A stretch of 64,000 nucleotides of DNA from Usnea hakonensis (lineage: Eukaryota > Ascomycota > Lecanoromycetes > Lecanorales > Parmeliaceae). The notes below the pieces were generated by a model. It saw only the letters and a list, made by a program, of their open reading frames with translations, did no database searches and was not told where the DNA came from. Position numbers and translations under genes: made by a program. The DNA lies in NCBI GenBank assembly GCA_013423325.1, contig BLJB01000061.1, positions 62,001-126,000 of the forward strand, read 5' to 3'. This document shows, piece after piece, positions 1 through 10,723 of the stretch (within the stretch, counting starts at the first letter, position 1; each line of letters opens with the position of its first letter).

Positions 1-1876
1 GTTTTCCTGCACTCTCCTCAAAGGCGGAAAGCAAGAATACTTGGGCGCGTGGAGTATCGGCGGCGGATTTGAGAGACAAGTTGTTGGCGTGGCCGTTGGA
101 AAGGTCTTGTATACTATGCCCAGCATCGCCATTCGTATAGCCGTTTGTATAGCCGTTTGTATGGCCATTCGTATGGCCGTTGACGCTGTCATGTCTATAA
201 CTACTTTCTGCTTCGGCTGTGTTCGAGAATGTTGCCATTGTATTTCCCAGAACCCCATGTGATTTAAGATAACCCGGAGCATCTTCCAAGATTGCGTGAG
301 CGTTGGTTCCTCCATACCCAAAACTATTGATCGAGACACGTCGGGGTCCAGGTGTGTTCCAAGGCATAGGAACGGTCGGTACCTAAATGTATCAGGTTAA
401 CCCTACCAAACTAATATCCAAGCCAGGAGCGTAACATACCGTTAATTTCCAGTCATAGAATGGAATTTTCTTATTACCGTTCTCGAAATTGCGATTCGGT
501 AAGATCATCTCGTTCTCAAGCATGAGGATACTTTTGATGACTCCTGCAACACCACTAGCACCTTCCAAATGGCCGACATTGGTTTTGACGGATCCAATGC
601 GTAGTGGCTTGCTATATGATCGGTCTTTTCCGAGAACATTCGAAATAGCAGCTGTTTCCAAGGGATCTCCTGCGGGCGTTCCCGTCCCGTGGCACTCAAC
701 GTACGCAGTTTCCAGAGGATCAATTCCGACTTTTCTATATACACTTTCAATAAGGGTTTCTTGCGCCTGTTGACTCGGCAGTGTTATCCCCGGCGTCCGA
801 CCGTCTTGATTTACACCTGTGTTTCTGATGATGCCCCTTATAGTGTCGCCATCTTTGAGTGCTTGATCTAGCGTCTTGAGATACACGCATCCTACGCCTT
901 CACCTCGAGCATACCCGTTGGCCCGATCGTCGAAAGTATAACAGCGTCCATCTGGAGAGAGAAATCTGCAACACCCGTCAGCGAATACTGTATAAGCTGT
1001 ATCCCGATAAGTACCTCATCATGGACATTGAGATAGTGATCTCATGGCTAAGAATGACGTTGGCTCCGGCAACAATAGCCTGCCTCGCCTCGCCTGTCCT
1101 CAAGCTCTGACATGCGAGATGAAGCGCGACTAAGCTAGAAGAGCAAGCCGTGTCTATAGTAACGCTAGGGCCTTTGAAATCGAAGAAATATGAAAGACGA
1201 TTTGCAATGATCGCCCTAGAGTGTCCACTGCTAGTGGCTTGGTAAAGAGGGACGGCCTCAGGGTCTCGGAGCAAGACGTCGGTATAGTCGCCGCAAAAGG
1301 AGCCCACGAATACTGAAGTGTTACTGCCCGTAGCCTGATCTAACGGGGTTCCCGCTGAGGATTATTATTAGCTAACAGTATGAGTCATAATTGTTTGAGA
1401 TTGCAGACCATTTTCTAGGGCTTCATAACAGCATTCAAGCAGGAGTCTTTGCTGTGGGTCGAGAGCCTGAAAATGTCAGCAGTCATCCTGTGAGCGTCTT
1501 GACCATTATTCTACCTCAGCTTCTGCACTGGTCATGTTGAAAAACGGAGCATCAAAACGCGAAAGATCTTCGGTGAAGTAGTGGCCAGCCAGAACGTTTG
1601 ACTACGAGTTTGATCAGCTCAATCAAGTAGGTATTGGACAGTAGAAGTCGCCGTATCTACCGTTCCATTTCGACTAGCATCAGGATGATAAAATGCATCG
1701 TTGTTCCACTTCTCCTTGGGCACAGGACTCCACGCCTCGCGAGCTTGGAGAATCATGTTCCAGAATTTCTCCACGTTCGTGGCCTCGCCAGGGCCGCGAA
1801 AGCCTATGCCTACGACAGCTATGGGCATGGTATCATGCCCATGGAAGGCGAGATCGACCTCGGGCGCTATTGCCAT
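1..1876 (-). CDS. Highly reducing type I polyketide synthase, N-terminal ketosynthase part (runs off left edge)
   Basis: Read as complement(join(<1..382,440..965,1015..1354,1409..1466,1515..1601,1661..1876)); start at the ATG at 1876 because the KS signature follows about 17 residues later (PIAVVGIGFRGPG). All five introns (48-59 nt) have GT-AG ends and restore the KS frame. The KS catalytic residues are all visible: Cys in DTACSSSLVALH, His in VECHGTGTPAGDP and His in NVGHLEGASGVAG, followed by the family motif NSFGYGGTNAHAIL. After this the protein enters a linker with NGHTNG/NGYTNG repeats that would lead to the acyltransferase domain outside the window. Lack of an N-terminal SAT domain and the sequence style fit a fungal reducing PKS; AT, DH, MT, ER, KR and ACP domains cannot be judged here. 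It is the presumed core enzyme of the cluster to its right. An ordinary, apparently functional KS. Confidence 0.93.
128..175 (-). repeat. Four 12-bp units encoding NGH/NGY-T repeats in the PKS KS-AT linker
   Basis: Four consecutive 12-bp units (plus strand gccattcgtata, gccgtttgtata, gccgtttgtatg, gccattcgtatg) encode on the minus strand Asn-Gly-His/Tyr-Thr repeats. The unit keeps the reading frame, so copy-number changes would alter linker length without breaking the protein. Confidence 0.85.
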
Positions 1877-3356
1877 CTCTGATACCCAATGACTGGGTGA
1901 TCTGTGGATGAAGACCAAGTGCAGCGGGTTGTCGAAGTACCAAAGGTCGCCCAAGCTTGAAGCCGGAAATGATTAGCGATTGCAAATATCAGAACTTTCT
2001 TGTCTTGGCATTTCAAATGTTCGATCGGAAATTGTTTTCCTCTTGTATATACTAGACTGTCTTCTGGATTTCTTTATTCGTATCAGTAAGAGATTACATA
2101 ATAATAATAATAGAAGATGAAATTGCTGACATCCCTACAAGTCAACTTTGAGATAGCCTTACATTTCCTGATAAGATAGTTGGCTCGGTTCACGATCCCC
2201 GATCCTTCGGGGTAAATGCAGGGTCCATATTGATGTTGGTCCTGAAAAAGGACCGTTAACTAAATTTGAGGTACACAGGAAAGAACCCGATAGTCTCACC
2301 CGAGTACGGCGTACTTTACGCACCATTTAGCCAGAGCCCGAGACCGCGGTCCTCGAAAACAGTTGTGTCAGCAGCACCCGATGGGCTCTTTCGATTTTTA
2401 TACCGCTATCGTCGGATTTCGGGTACCCATTTGACGCTCCCAAATACGCTGCAAGAACACATGCTTGCTAGGAATCCGCTTGACACTAATCTCAACGTCT
2501 AGATGCTCCATCGTTTGACCATGTGCCTGCTCCATCTCTTGCATCTGACTCATAACGCGCTGTGCATGGATCTTCTTTTTTTTCTTCTTCTTCTTCTTCT
2601 TCTTCTTCTTCTTCTTCTTGTGCTACTGACGCGATTCCTTGATTGCAGTTCCTCTTGGCTAGCTGACTTGGCTGTTGCTGGGTAAGGAGAGCTGCTTGGA
2701 GGATTGCGTCTAATTAGACTCGCATTTGTCAAGTAGACTGAGGATGTTCTGGCTTGTTGACATGTTGAAGAATGATCGAATGTCCTTCTGAAAGGATCGA
2801 TCCGAAATGATCAAAGGTACTTGATGATCGCAAGTGTATGTGAGGTCCGACTTGGGGTTGACTGAGCTGTTGGGTTTTGACTCAGGCCTTGCAGAAGACG
2901 AATGGCCCATAGACTATGACGTCTACTGCATCATAAGGATTAGAATGACTAGATACACTGTTGCTATCATTTGTTAAGCAAACGACATAAGTAGTTCACG
3001 ATATGGTGGATGTGGATTGATTGCTCTTTAGATGGCTTATGCGCGCTGCCAAGCCTTGCGGAGCTAGCCCCAACCCAAATAAGGTACCTCGGTGAGTAGG
3101 AAAGTACCTTATGTATAATTATAGGCTTTCAGTCCATGACTATGCCAACCGACGTATTGCCCAAGTTTTACTCTAAGTCCTGACGAAAGAAGGCTCAATC
3201 AACATGTTTTCTTAGTATGCTCCCAGGTCTGTCCAAACACGACGGTACGTGAGACACCGTGAGTGACATCATCGATCTACTGAATCAAAGGAGAATAGGG
3301 AGAAGTCCGAGTCGCTACAAAAAGATATCTTTAGGCATAAGATGATTGCCTGTTCT
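1877..3356. other. Intergenic, 1.5 kb between PKS start and dehydratase stop
   Basis: No convincing gene. It holds the PKS promoter side (from 1877 upward) and a TTC microsatellite. Small ORFs here, including a Leu-rich one made by the TTC run, have no recognisable protein character. Confidence 0.6.
2579..2619. repeat. (TTC)n microsatellite, about 13 units
   Basis: An uninterrupted run of TTC/CTT triplets follows a short T tract. On the minus strand it is a purine (GAA) tract. No coding role is apparent. Confidence 0.9.
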
Positions 3357-4950
3357 CTACAGCTTAGGACTTGACTTCCTAGAAGTATCATCCCCATCGG
3401 TCATGCTGGACTTATCTCCAGTCCGTACCACTGTGCTGTCACCTGGTCGGACAAACAGATCGACAAACTCTGATATTGACATACTGTCCTCATCCTCCAC
3501 TGCCTTGATGATGTTCTTAATCTCCGCGGAATTGAACATCAATGAGAGATTCCTGACGAGTTTCCTGCGGACCTCCTCCCGAGTTCGAAAATTTTTCACG
3601 TGGCCAACAGGATACTCGACTATCACCTCCTTTAGCCACTCCCCACTTGTTAGTTCCATGGACACCGCTGATGGAACGCTCTTTTTTTCAACGTCTAAAT
3701 AATCCTTTGTAAATTGCTGATCTTCCCGTACAAAAATGCGCTCTCTAAGCAATTCGACAGCGGAGCTTTTGGCATATGGGCTACTGTCCTGGAAATCTTC
3801 TGGCGTGGGAGCGGCGCCTTTGAGAAGCACAACAGCGAGTGCGTACTGCATACAGTGATCCCGGTCAGCCGCGTTGCGGAGATGACCCGTCTTGTTGATT
3901 ATCATATTGGCGGCACCGTTTGTGCGCACGTCGACTCTCACAATCTGGCTCTCTACGTCTTGACCTCGAGCTCGCAGTTCGGTGAGCAGGATTAGGGTGG
4001 CTTCAATGGCAGAGATACTATGACCTTCCACCGCCATGACCTTAAAGAAAATGTTTTCGATGGACCTTGTGCAAAAAGCCCAAGGTAATTTGAATTCGCC
4101 ACTTCGCCAGATAGTGTCATAGAAGCCCCAGCGAGGCATTGTCAACACTGTGGGAGCTCCAGGCTGCCCTGATCGAACCAATAACGCAAGCTGGACAGCT
4201 CTTGCGCATGCATCACCTGCTGCCCACCCTTTACGTGGGATCGTGTTCGAGCCTGACCGATAGATACGTAGTGCCCCTCCATCCATCCATACATGGGAAA
4301 GCACTGCCAGTGTTTGAGCCTCCGATAGTCCAATCAACCAGGATACTAGCGCAGCCGAGGCTAGTTTGACAAGTATGACATGATCCAATCCAAGGCTATT
4401 GAATGAATTGTGTGTCAAAAAGCATCCTTGAATGTCATACGCTTTGATCATAGACGTCATGAACGTTCTCAATGTTAATGGGGGACCATTATGCACTAGT
4501 TCTCCGCTGTGGACCGAGCGACAGACCCAATCAGCCACTGCTAGAAGGGCCCCGATGTTGTCTGTCATTCAAGCATTAGAGTGGTGGCTTCGAGCGGGCA
4601 ATGACGGCTATACCTGAGGGATGGCCCCAGTCGGCTCCGCCCATTGTATCATTGTGGTCCATGTATCGAATTGCTGTCCCAAGATCGAAGGCCCCTTTGA
4701 CAGGATCGAGCTGATATGGAGTGCCTGGTAGCCTAAACCCATTGGGCGTTACAGTACCTGGAACGACAGGCCCCAGCATGCGCCTGCACTCGGCGCTGCA
4801 GGAAATCGATTCGATGGCACAGCCAAGAGAGTCCAGCAAAGCGGTATGACACTGCGACCATGCGCTTGGGCTCTGTATTTCATAATGAAAGACATAGTCG
4901 ACGATATCGACGAGGATTTTATCCCATTGGGTGCGCAGCTCAGACTCCAT
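3357..4950 (-). CDS. MmgE/PrpD family dehydratase (2-methylcitrate/alkylcitrate dehydratase-like)
   Basis: Read as complement(join(3357..4561,4614..4950)), 513 aa. The 52-nt intron (GTATAGCC...GACAG) joins GHPS to DNIGALLAVADW, which rebuilds the family motif around residue 110. Family marks: DSLGCAIES, VVPGTVTPNGFRLPGT, QLDPVKGAFDLG, IRYMDHNDT, and in the second half AVEGHSISAIEATLIL and KTGHLRNAADRDHCMQYALAVVLLKG. Length is close to the usual 480-510 aa. Known members dehydrate 2-methylcitrate; in alkylcitrate and maleidride pathways relatives dehydrate the alkylcitrate made by a dedicated citrate synthase. A gene for such a synthase lies three kilobases away, so alkylcitrate dehydratase is the inferred role; a decarboxylating (aconitate-decarboxylase-like) activity cannot be excluded. 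The protein ends in PKL, a weak look-alike of a type 1 peroxisomal signal. Confidence 0.92.
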
Positions 4951-5614
4951 GATGTTATGTCTAGACCGCGGTTGAGATGATATAGGGTTTACTAGAGTCT
5001 TTGCTACCGTGTTTGATATGGATGAGAAACAAGGGATCGAAGAGCTAGCGTTTAGGCATCAACGAGAGATGAAGTTGTGTATAAGAGACACTGTCTATGC
5101 TTTACCAACCTAACATCTGAATTTCGAGAAAGAGAGCTACCCTCCCTGTTTTCCCGCAACAAGGAGTTTCACGACTTTTCTCCGATTCAGAAATAAGACT
5201 GTGCGTTCTAAGGTGCGCGGCTCTGTGCGGAATGAGCGGCAGACCCTCACATCAGCATAAGCACACAACCACTGAACACTGCACGACGAACTTTAATGAT
5301 TCAAAGAATGGTGCAGGTACGGGTTCGGCGCTCGTAGAATTTGATCCGATGGGCCGGCTCTCGGGAACCGAAACAACCAAAGCGAAAGTCTTTGTGCCAA
5401 CGAGAAAAGCTCGAGCCACATCAATAGGTAATTGGACAACGAATGCTAGAGTGTGAGGTTGCAACAGCGAGACAGTCTACCTCCAATCAAATATTTCTAA
5501 TATTATTCTGAGACATCAAAAGTATAAGACTGTCTAAAATGGACTTCGAAGATTCCAAGTCATCACCATTGCTTCCTAAGCTTGCTTGACACGCTCTTCC
5601 TCGCAAATATCAAC
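4951..5614. promoter_or_regulatory. Divergent promoter region, dehydratase / methyltransferase
   Basis: The two genes start 664 bases apart on opposite strands, so the region should hold both promoters. A short upstream ORF (ATG at 5539, 16 codons) precedes the methyltransferase ATG. Overlapping small ORFs on both strands at 5232-5464 look like chance. No operator could be assigned. Confidence 0.55.
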
Positions 5615-6572
5615 ATGGTTCATCCCGATGCAGAGAAATGGCGAGATGGCGAAGAAGTCTACAGATGGTATACAAAGGAGATTGCCTCCATCCCGCCGCC
5701 AATGCGAGAGCTATTGGAGAAGTACTCAGGCATACCTGCCGAAAGAGTGATTCCTCACATCTCTGAACTCGTGAGTGCCAGATCTTCCACTTTCACACCA
5801 TGGCCTCCCTTTCTTGGCGTCGCAAACCGAATCTTAGCACAGAGAGATGCATCACATACTTACCATGAGTCGTCAGCGTGGCCGTGCTTTTCACCTATTC
5901 CCATATCCCTGCATCGGCCAACTGCGCTTCCTGAATTTGAATCTCAGTACTCATCCTCTCTACAAAAGCATTCTTAGCCGTCTGGTGAACGACGGTAGCA
6001 CTATCCTCGACGCAGGGTGCTGCTTCGGCCAGGAGCTGCGCAAACTGGCCTTTGATGGCGCACCTCCTGCCGCTCTATACGGCCTTGATCTCGAGCAGAC
6101 CTTCATCGAACTCGGCGACCAGCTATTTCTTGATAAGACCAAGATGGCCGACGCGACTTTCGTTGCAGGCGACTTGCTACAGCCAGACTCGCGCTTTCCC
6201 CAGTTGGAGGGCAAGGTCGACATTGTGCACGCGAGCAGTCTGTTGCATCTCTTCACGTGGGAAGAACAGGTGATCGTGACGAGTAGGCTGGTGGGGTTTA
6301 TGAAAGCTCGGCCCGGGTCTTTGATGCTGGGGAGACATGTTGGGGCTGTGAATGCGGGTGAGTACCGCGGCTTGAATGAAGGAACGACTACGTATCGGCA
6401 TAATGTAGAGAGTTTCCAGCGTTTGTGGGAGGAGGTTGGGAAGAAGACGAATAGTAAATGGGAAGTGACCGCCAATCTGGATTTGAAAGATATCGTCGAG
6501 GGCGTGAATATGGGCCAGAAGTGGATGGAACCAGGCACGCGCCGACTGCACTTTGTCGTAGAGAGAAGGTAA
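5615..6572 (+). CDS. SAM-dependent methyltransferase of a fungal secondary-metabolite type
   Basis: Read as join(5615..5770,5877..6572), 283 aa. The 106-nt intron (GTGAGTGCC...GTCAG) links HISEL to RGRAFHLFPYPCIGQ, a conserved block of this fungal family (usually near 280 aa). The SAM-binding motif I is ILDAGCCFGQELRKL near residue 90, followed by the acidic LYGLDLEQ and VAGDLLQ strands and motif LVGFMKARPGSLMLGR. Soluble, no signal peptide. It lies between the PrpD-like dehydratase and the citrate-synthase-like gene. The substrate is not readable from sequence; methyl-ester formation on a carboxylate or O-methylation of the cluster product are the likely options. Confidence 0.92.
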
Positions 6573-6757
6573 AGATTGAAAGTCTGTTTCACTCCTCGAA
6601 TTCCGCTGAATTGATGTCCTATCCAGAAGAGACCCGGGAAGTCAAAACGGTTGCAAGCTATGAAGCCCATGAGACTGGCTTTACAGTCTAAGCCGTCTAA
6701 ATTTTTGAAAATGATAAAACTACTTAAGAACATTGACAATTGTCTTATTTCTAGTCA

Positions 6758-8359
6758 TTACAATTTGGCTTTAGAAGGTATATCTGGTGCTTCCTCTTTG
6801 GACCCCGTGTAGATGTGCGTGGGACGGACAACCTTGATGTCTCGCACTGCCAGTACTGTTAGCATTAGTCTGTCAAATCTTCATGGACTACTACCTACTC
6901 ATTGCATCGCGCCAATGAGCCATAATTCCGGGCAAACGTTGGGTTAGCATCATTGGCGGGATAAATTCGGCAGACCAGCCCCTATTTAGCATACCAGTCA
7001 GTCTTTATACTCCCACACGTGATCCATGGTCAAATAAATGCAAGAGGATTTCTCACATGGCGATATAGAAGAAAACGCCGTAGAGATCCGCATTCGCATT
7101 CAACCCCCGGGAACGAAAGTACTCATCATTAGACGCGACGCGATCAATCTCTTTTGCAACCTTCAGCAGCGGGTTGGAAGCCGCGTCTAGTTGATCAAGA
7201 AGTTCTTTGATTGGGCGGATCCGCGGGTCCGCGGTCGCATAAGTGCGATGGCCGAAGCCAAACAGCCTCCGCTCTCCACGCTTGACTTCCTCCATAAGCG
7301 AGGGAACGTTGTCGACGCTTCCCAGCCTCGTCATCACCCTGTACGCGGACTCTGGTGCCCCGAAATGGAGTGGCCCGTACGCGGCAGAAAGGGCACTGAT
7401 GAGACCAGAGATGGGGTCGGCGAGAGACGAACAGGTGACCAGCATGGCAAAAGTCGAATTGCTCATGCCATGATCAATGCTTAGAGAACCAAAGCGGCGG
7501 AAGGATCGAATCTTGATTCGATCGGCCAAACCGGTCGAATCATCGACGTGACCCATCATTGTGAACAGATTCTCGTAATAGCACTGTCCGTACCTCGCAG
7601 GAACGAACTTGGTCCCATTGCGATGGCTTGCGGTCAGCCCAACAACCACAGCCCATGCAGCTAGCGCTCGGATGACTCCCTCGTCGATTCTCTTCATGTT
7701 GCCATGGTATATGTTGCCTCCTGTGACCGCAGGTATGTCCATGGGTCTGCTTGACATATACGTCGCCAACCCTGCAAGAATCATGGGAACCGGCGGAGAA
7801 GAAACCCTACGTGATTTCCAAATTCAGCTTGTCGTAATCCTCTCAAAGCCGTGGCGAAATACAATGGATTAGCACTCACGGAAAGGCTTGGATAACATCA
7901 ACAACTTCGTCGGGAATGTTCAACATGGCGTCCACGAGACGCTTGCGCAGGGCATCTTTCTGTGTTGTCGAAGGTAGCTTTTCCCACACCATCAAGTGCA
8001 GAATATCTTCGAAGTCGCAATCCCATAGCTGTGAAATGCTGTGATTCCGAAAAAGTAGTGTCCCCGTCTCTCCATCTCTGTTACATTTTCGGTCAGTCCA
8101 CTGCGCCGGCTCTGTGAGTGATGGAAACCATTCCGAGGCGACCTCACATATACGTCAATTTCGATTCAATCGTTGCAGTGTTGGCCAAGCCCGGATCATA
8201 CACTTTCAGACCGACACTTCCTCGATCAATTCGAGTAGTATCTGTGACTGGGCCTTTGATTTGTTTGAAAGCGCCGGCGGGGACAGCGTTTCGTGAGATG
8301 GGTACCTCGTACTCGCGCGAAGTACGCGAGTCTTTGATAAACAGGGTGCCTTCCGACAT
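6758..8359 (-). CDS. Citrate-synthase-family enzyme, likely alkylcitrate synthase, with peroxisomal AKL terminus
   Basis: Read as complement(join(6758..6846,6899..6981,7057..7806,7880..8077,8148..8359)), 443 aa. All four introns (52-75 nt) restore family sequence, for example FFYIAMG joining to FIPPMMLTQRLPGIMAHWRDAM. The start is the ATG at 8359 (MSEGTLFIKDSRTS). Visible citrate-synthase residues are His249 (SIDHGMSNST), His284 (AAYGPLHFGAPE) and the GFGHRTY motif with Arg324. GPLHFG replaces the GPLHGG of primary citrate synthases. There is no mitochondrial presequence; the last residues are AKL, a canonical type 1 peroxisomal signal. In squalestatin and maleidride pathways such enzymes join a polyketide-derived acyl-CoA to oxaloacetate. 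Together with the neighbouring PrpD-like gene this is the main evidence for an alkylcitrate pathway. Confidence 0.93.
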
Positions 8360-8914
8360 GATGTGGTTTTGCACCTAGACCGGTTAAAAAAAAATGAGGG
8401 AGGAGCCTGCGTAGAATAACACGAAAGCTCTAAACAGTCCCGGAGAACAAAATTGGGACTGTACCGTCTTCGAGCGGAGGACTTGCAGCTTCACTTTCGG
8501 TATTCTTACAATCGCGACCGTCTGTCGGATGACTGTTTCACTTCTATACTTCCTCGAGCGACTCAATTTTCTATGGTATTAGATTACATAATCCGGACTG
8601 TCATACGATGAACCAGAAGTCAACGTTTCAGCATTTTGATGCGCGGATCCCACTGGAAGTCTTCCAGATCCGAGAATTAGAATAGTAGCTGACATGATTG
8701 GAAAGTAATTGGATGTAGTGTAGTTTATCGGATAGCTAGCTCGACGCCCTCGGTCAACGCGGATCTAACTAAAATCTCACCATGCAGAAGTCTAATACTC
8801 CCCAACTCGACGCCCGAATCTCATCAAATCTATGCACGCTAAATGGCTTCGAAACCCGAATGCTTTGAAAACAAGATCCGAACAGGCTTTCCCGACCAAC
8901 CCAAAGGATCACAC
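8360..8914. promoter_or_regulatory. Promoter side of the citrate synthase gene; 3' flank of the FSH1 hydrolase gene
   Basis: 555 bases with no gene seen. It lies upstream of the citrate-synthase-like gene and downstream of the hydrolase. No specific site identified. Confidence 0.5.
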
Positions 8915-9658
8915 CTAGCTAAACATAGCGTGATGACTAGCCTCGCGTATCCCATCCGCTATCAGTGCCACGTTCTTCGGATCCCTGGGGATCTCATGCC
9001 CCTTTGGATGCACGATAAGCCCCGCCCACGAGGCATCACACAGCTGATGCAACTTGATGGAATGCGGGTAGACGAAATCCGACTTGCCGGCCACATGCAA
9101 CGTCGGAATATTTACCGCACCCTGCAGGTCCTCGTCATAGATGATCTGCTCGCCATCCTTGCCCTTTGTACGGAAAGGGGGCAGAGCGCCGAAAAAGATG
9201 GCGCATCGGAAAGGCGGCGTGGCGAGGTCGAAAGGATTGTTTCGTGCATGCTGGGCCAGGAACGAGTACGCCAGCGTGGCGCCTTGGGAAAACCCTAGGA
9301 CCGCATCGAAGGGGCCTTCTTCTTCAATGACGTCGTAGAGGAAGTCGTAGGCTTCCCTTAGGGAGTCGTCGTCTGAAGGGTCCAGAGATCGCGGCCAGTT
9401 ATGATAGCTGTAATAGGGCGACTCGTAGGTGTCACCGATACCAGGACCGGGTGTGGCCGACTCGAGCTCGCCGTCGACGAAGTGGAAGGATGCTGTGTTA
9501 TCACCTTCGAGTTCCCGTACTAGAGGACGCAGCTGGGCTTGCATTATCTGGAAACGAGGATGTCAGTATTCGTTCGCATACTTCGATTTTGGGCAAACAA
9601 GGCGTACCTCTGCGCTAGTTCCTGAGCCATGCAGGCAGAGGAATCTGAGAGAAGGCAT
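8915..9658 (-). CDS. FSH1-type serine hydrolase (candidate polyketide-releasing thioesterase)
   Basis: Read as complement(join(8915..9547,9608..9658)), 227 aa. Exon 1 encodes MPSLRFLCLHGSGTSAE, the typical FSH1 start with oxyanion-hole HGSG; the 60-nt intron has GTACGC...TCCAG ends. The alpha/beta-hydrolase triad is Ser104 (GFSQGA), Asp174 (AGKSDFVY) and His201 (PKGHEIP). Family length is 220-280 aa. Relatives such as LovG release chains from reducing PKSs, and alkylcitrate/maleidride clusters carry such a hydrolase, so chain release or proofreading for the PKS at the left edge is the inferred role. Cytosolic, no targeting signal seen. Confidence 0.93.
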
Positions 9659-9693
9659 GTCGTTGTTGTGTGCACGCGATAGTTCTTAATGCG

Positions 9694-9744
9694 GAGGAGT
9701 ATTGGTCACAGAGGAGTATTGGTTACAGAGGAGTATTGATCATG
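9694..9744. repeat. Three tandem 17-bp units just upstream of the FSH1 hydrolase gene
   Basis: Units gaggagtattggtcaca, gaggagtattggttaca and gaggagtattgatcatg follow head to tail, 36 bases upstream of the hydrolase ATG. The position suggests a 5' UTR or promoter repeat. Confidence 0.85.
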
Positions 9745-9844
9745 GGGCAGTGAAGAGCATCGTGTCTCGATGACTTTATATCTTCCTATCCCAAACCCTA
9801 CAGTACAGCCGTCATGCTTGCAAATATCACAGCTATCATACTCC

Positions 9845-9891
9845 AATGATATCATATCTCATCTCCCACGCCAAAATGATATCATATCTCA
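9845..9891. promoter_or_regulatory. Pair of identical 17-bp direct repeats with palindromic core TGATATCA
   Basis: The sequence aatgatatcatatctca occurs at 9845-9861 and again unchanged at 9875-9891. Each copy holds the palindrome TGATATCA. The pair lies about 190 bases upstream of the FSH1 hydrolase start, a position compatible with a transcription-factor site. Function inferred only from form and position. Confidence 0.5.
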
Positions 9892-10006
9892 CCCTCCGTT
9901 CGTCAGCTTCACCACAACTGCCGGCTACCGATCACTAAAAAAAGGCTCGGGCGAAGTCCCCCATGCAAGGCTATCTATCTGCCCTCACCGCCTTTCCCGT
10001 CGCCTA

Positions 10007-10723
10007 TCATCTCCACGGTAGGAAGGATTTGGTGCGGATAGCTGAGCTCTCAAACTGCCCCTAAAGCGAATTCCATGATTAGCCGGTTTCAAACAGACCC
10101 TGGTCCGCAGCCACCCACGTAGCCAGACGGAGCAGGCTTGCTTACCGTCCGGATGAGAGTCTTGTTAGTGACCTTCCAACCCTCGTCCGTCAGCCGCAAC
10201 TCATCCAGATACCTACCACCATCACAATCCCATCAGCCCCCTCTTCTCTCACTCCCCATCCCGGCACATCCGAAAAACACACTTACCGGCCCAACGTAAC
10301 AACCGCCTTTCCCCCCCCAACAAAAAACGTCCCCTGCAAATAACTCTCCGCCCTCGCCTTCCCCCCAACCCCCCATCCCTGAACCCCTTTTCCCCCCTGC
10401 CCCCCACCACCACCACACCCCTCAACCTCGACCAACATGGTCGAAAGCGCATGATGCGTCACCAAGCCCTCGAGGCCCCTTTGCAGCTGCGCGGAAATGT
10501 TGCCCAAGCCGCGGAGGACGCCCTTGTCGTCGCGAAAGTCGCAGATGGCGTCGGTGGTGAAGACGGAGGGGAGGAGGGAGAAGTCGTGGTTGTCGACTGC
10601 GTAGCTGAAGAGGTGGAGGGGGCGGGTGATGGCTTCGGTGGCTGTGGAGGAGGAGGGGAGGATGGGGATGGTGCTGGATGGGGAGAGGAGCATGAGGGTG
10701 ATTGCGAGGGGGGAGAAGTGCAT
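10007..10723 (-). CDS. SnoaL/ketosteroid-isomerase-like (NTF2 fold) protein with N-terminal hydrophobic leader
   Basis: Read as complement(join(10007..10060,10146..10212,10287..10723)), 185 aa. The first residues (MHFSPLAITLMLL) resemble a secretory signal or membrane anchor. Then comes an NTF2-like pattern: ITRPLHLFSYAVDNHD, FTTDAICDFRDDKGVLRG, QLQRGLEGLVTHHALST, and after the first splice YLDELRLTDEGWKVTNKTL. Between residues about 105 and 125 there is a Gly-rich insertion from a C-rich stretch on the plus strand, not usual for the family. The last, 18-codon exon is the least certain part. In maleidride clusters KSI-like proteins with secretory leaders assist coupling of maleic-anhydride monomers; this gene and the one at 18632 are candidates for that role. 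Exact reaction unknown. Confidence 0.8.

Noticed and set aside
2503..2732. Leu-rich / Arg-rich ORFs on both strands
   Set aside because: They are translations of the TTC microsatellite.
3357..4950. Certain peroxisomal targeting of the PrpD-like protein by its PKL end
   Set aside because: PKL deviates from the S/A/C-K/R/H-L/M pattern; kept only as a weak hint.
5232..5464. Two overlapping 70-74 aa ORFs in the dehydratase/methyltransferase promoter
   Set aside because: Mirror-image ORFs on both strands, no family features, no splice context.
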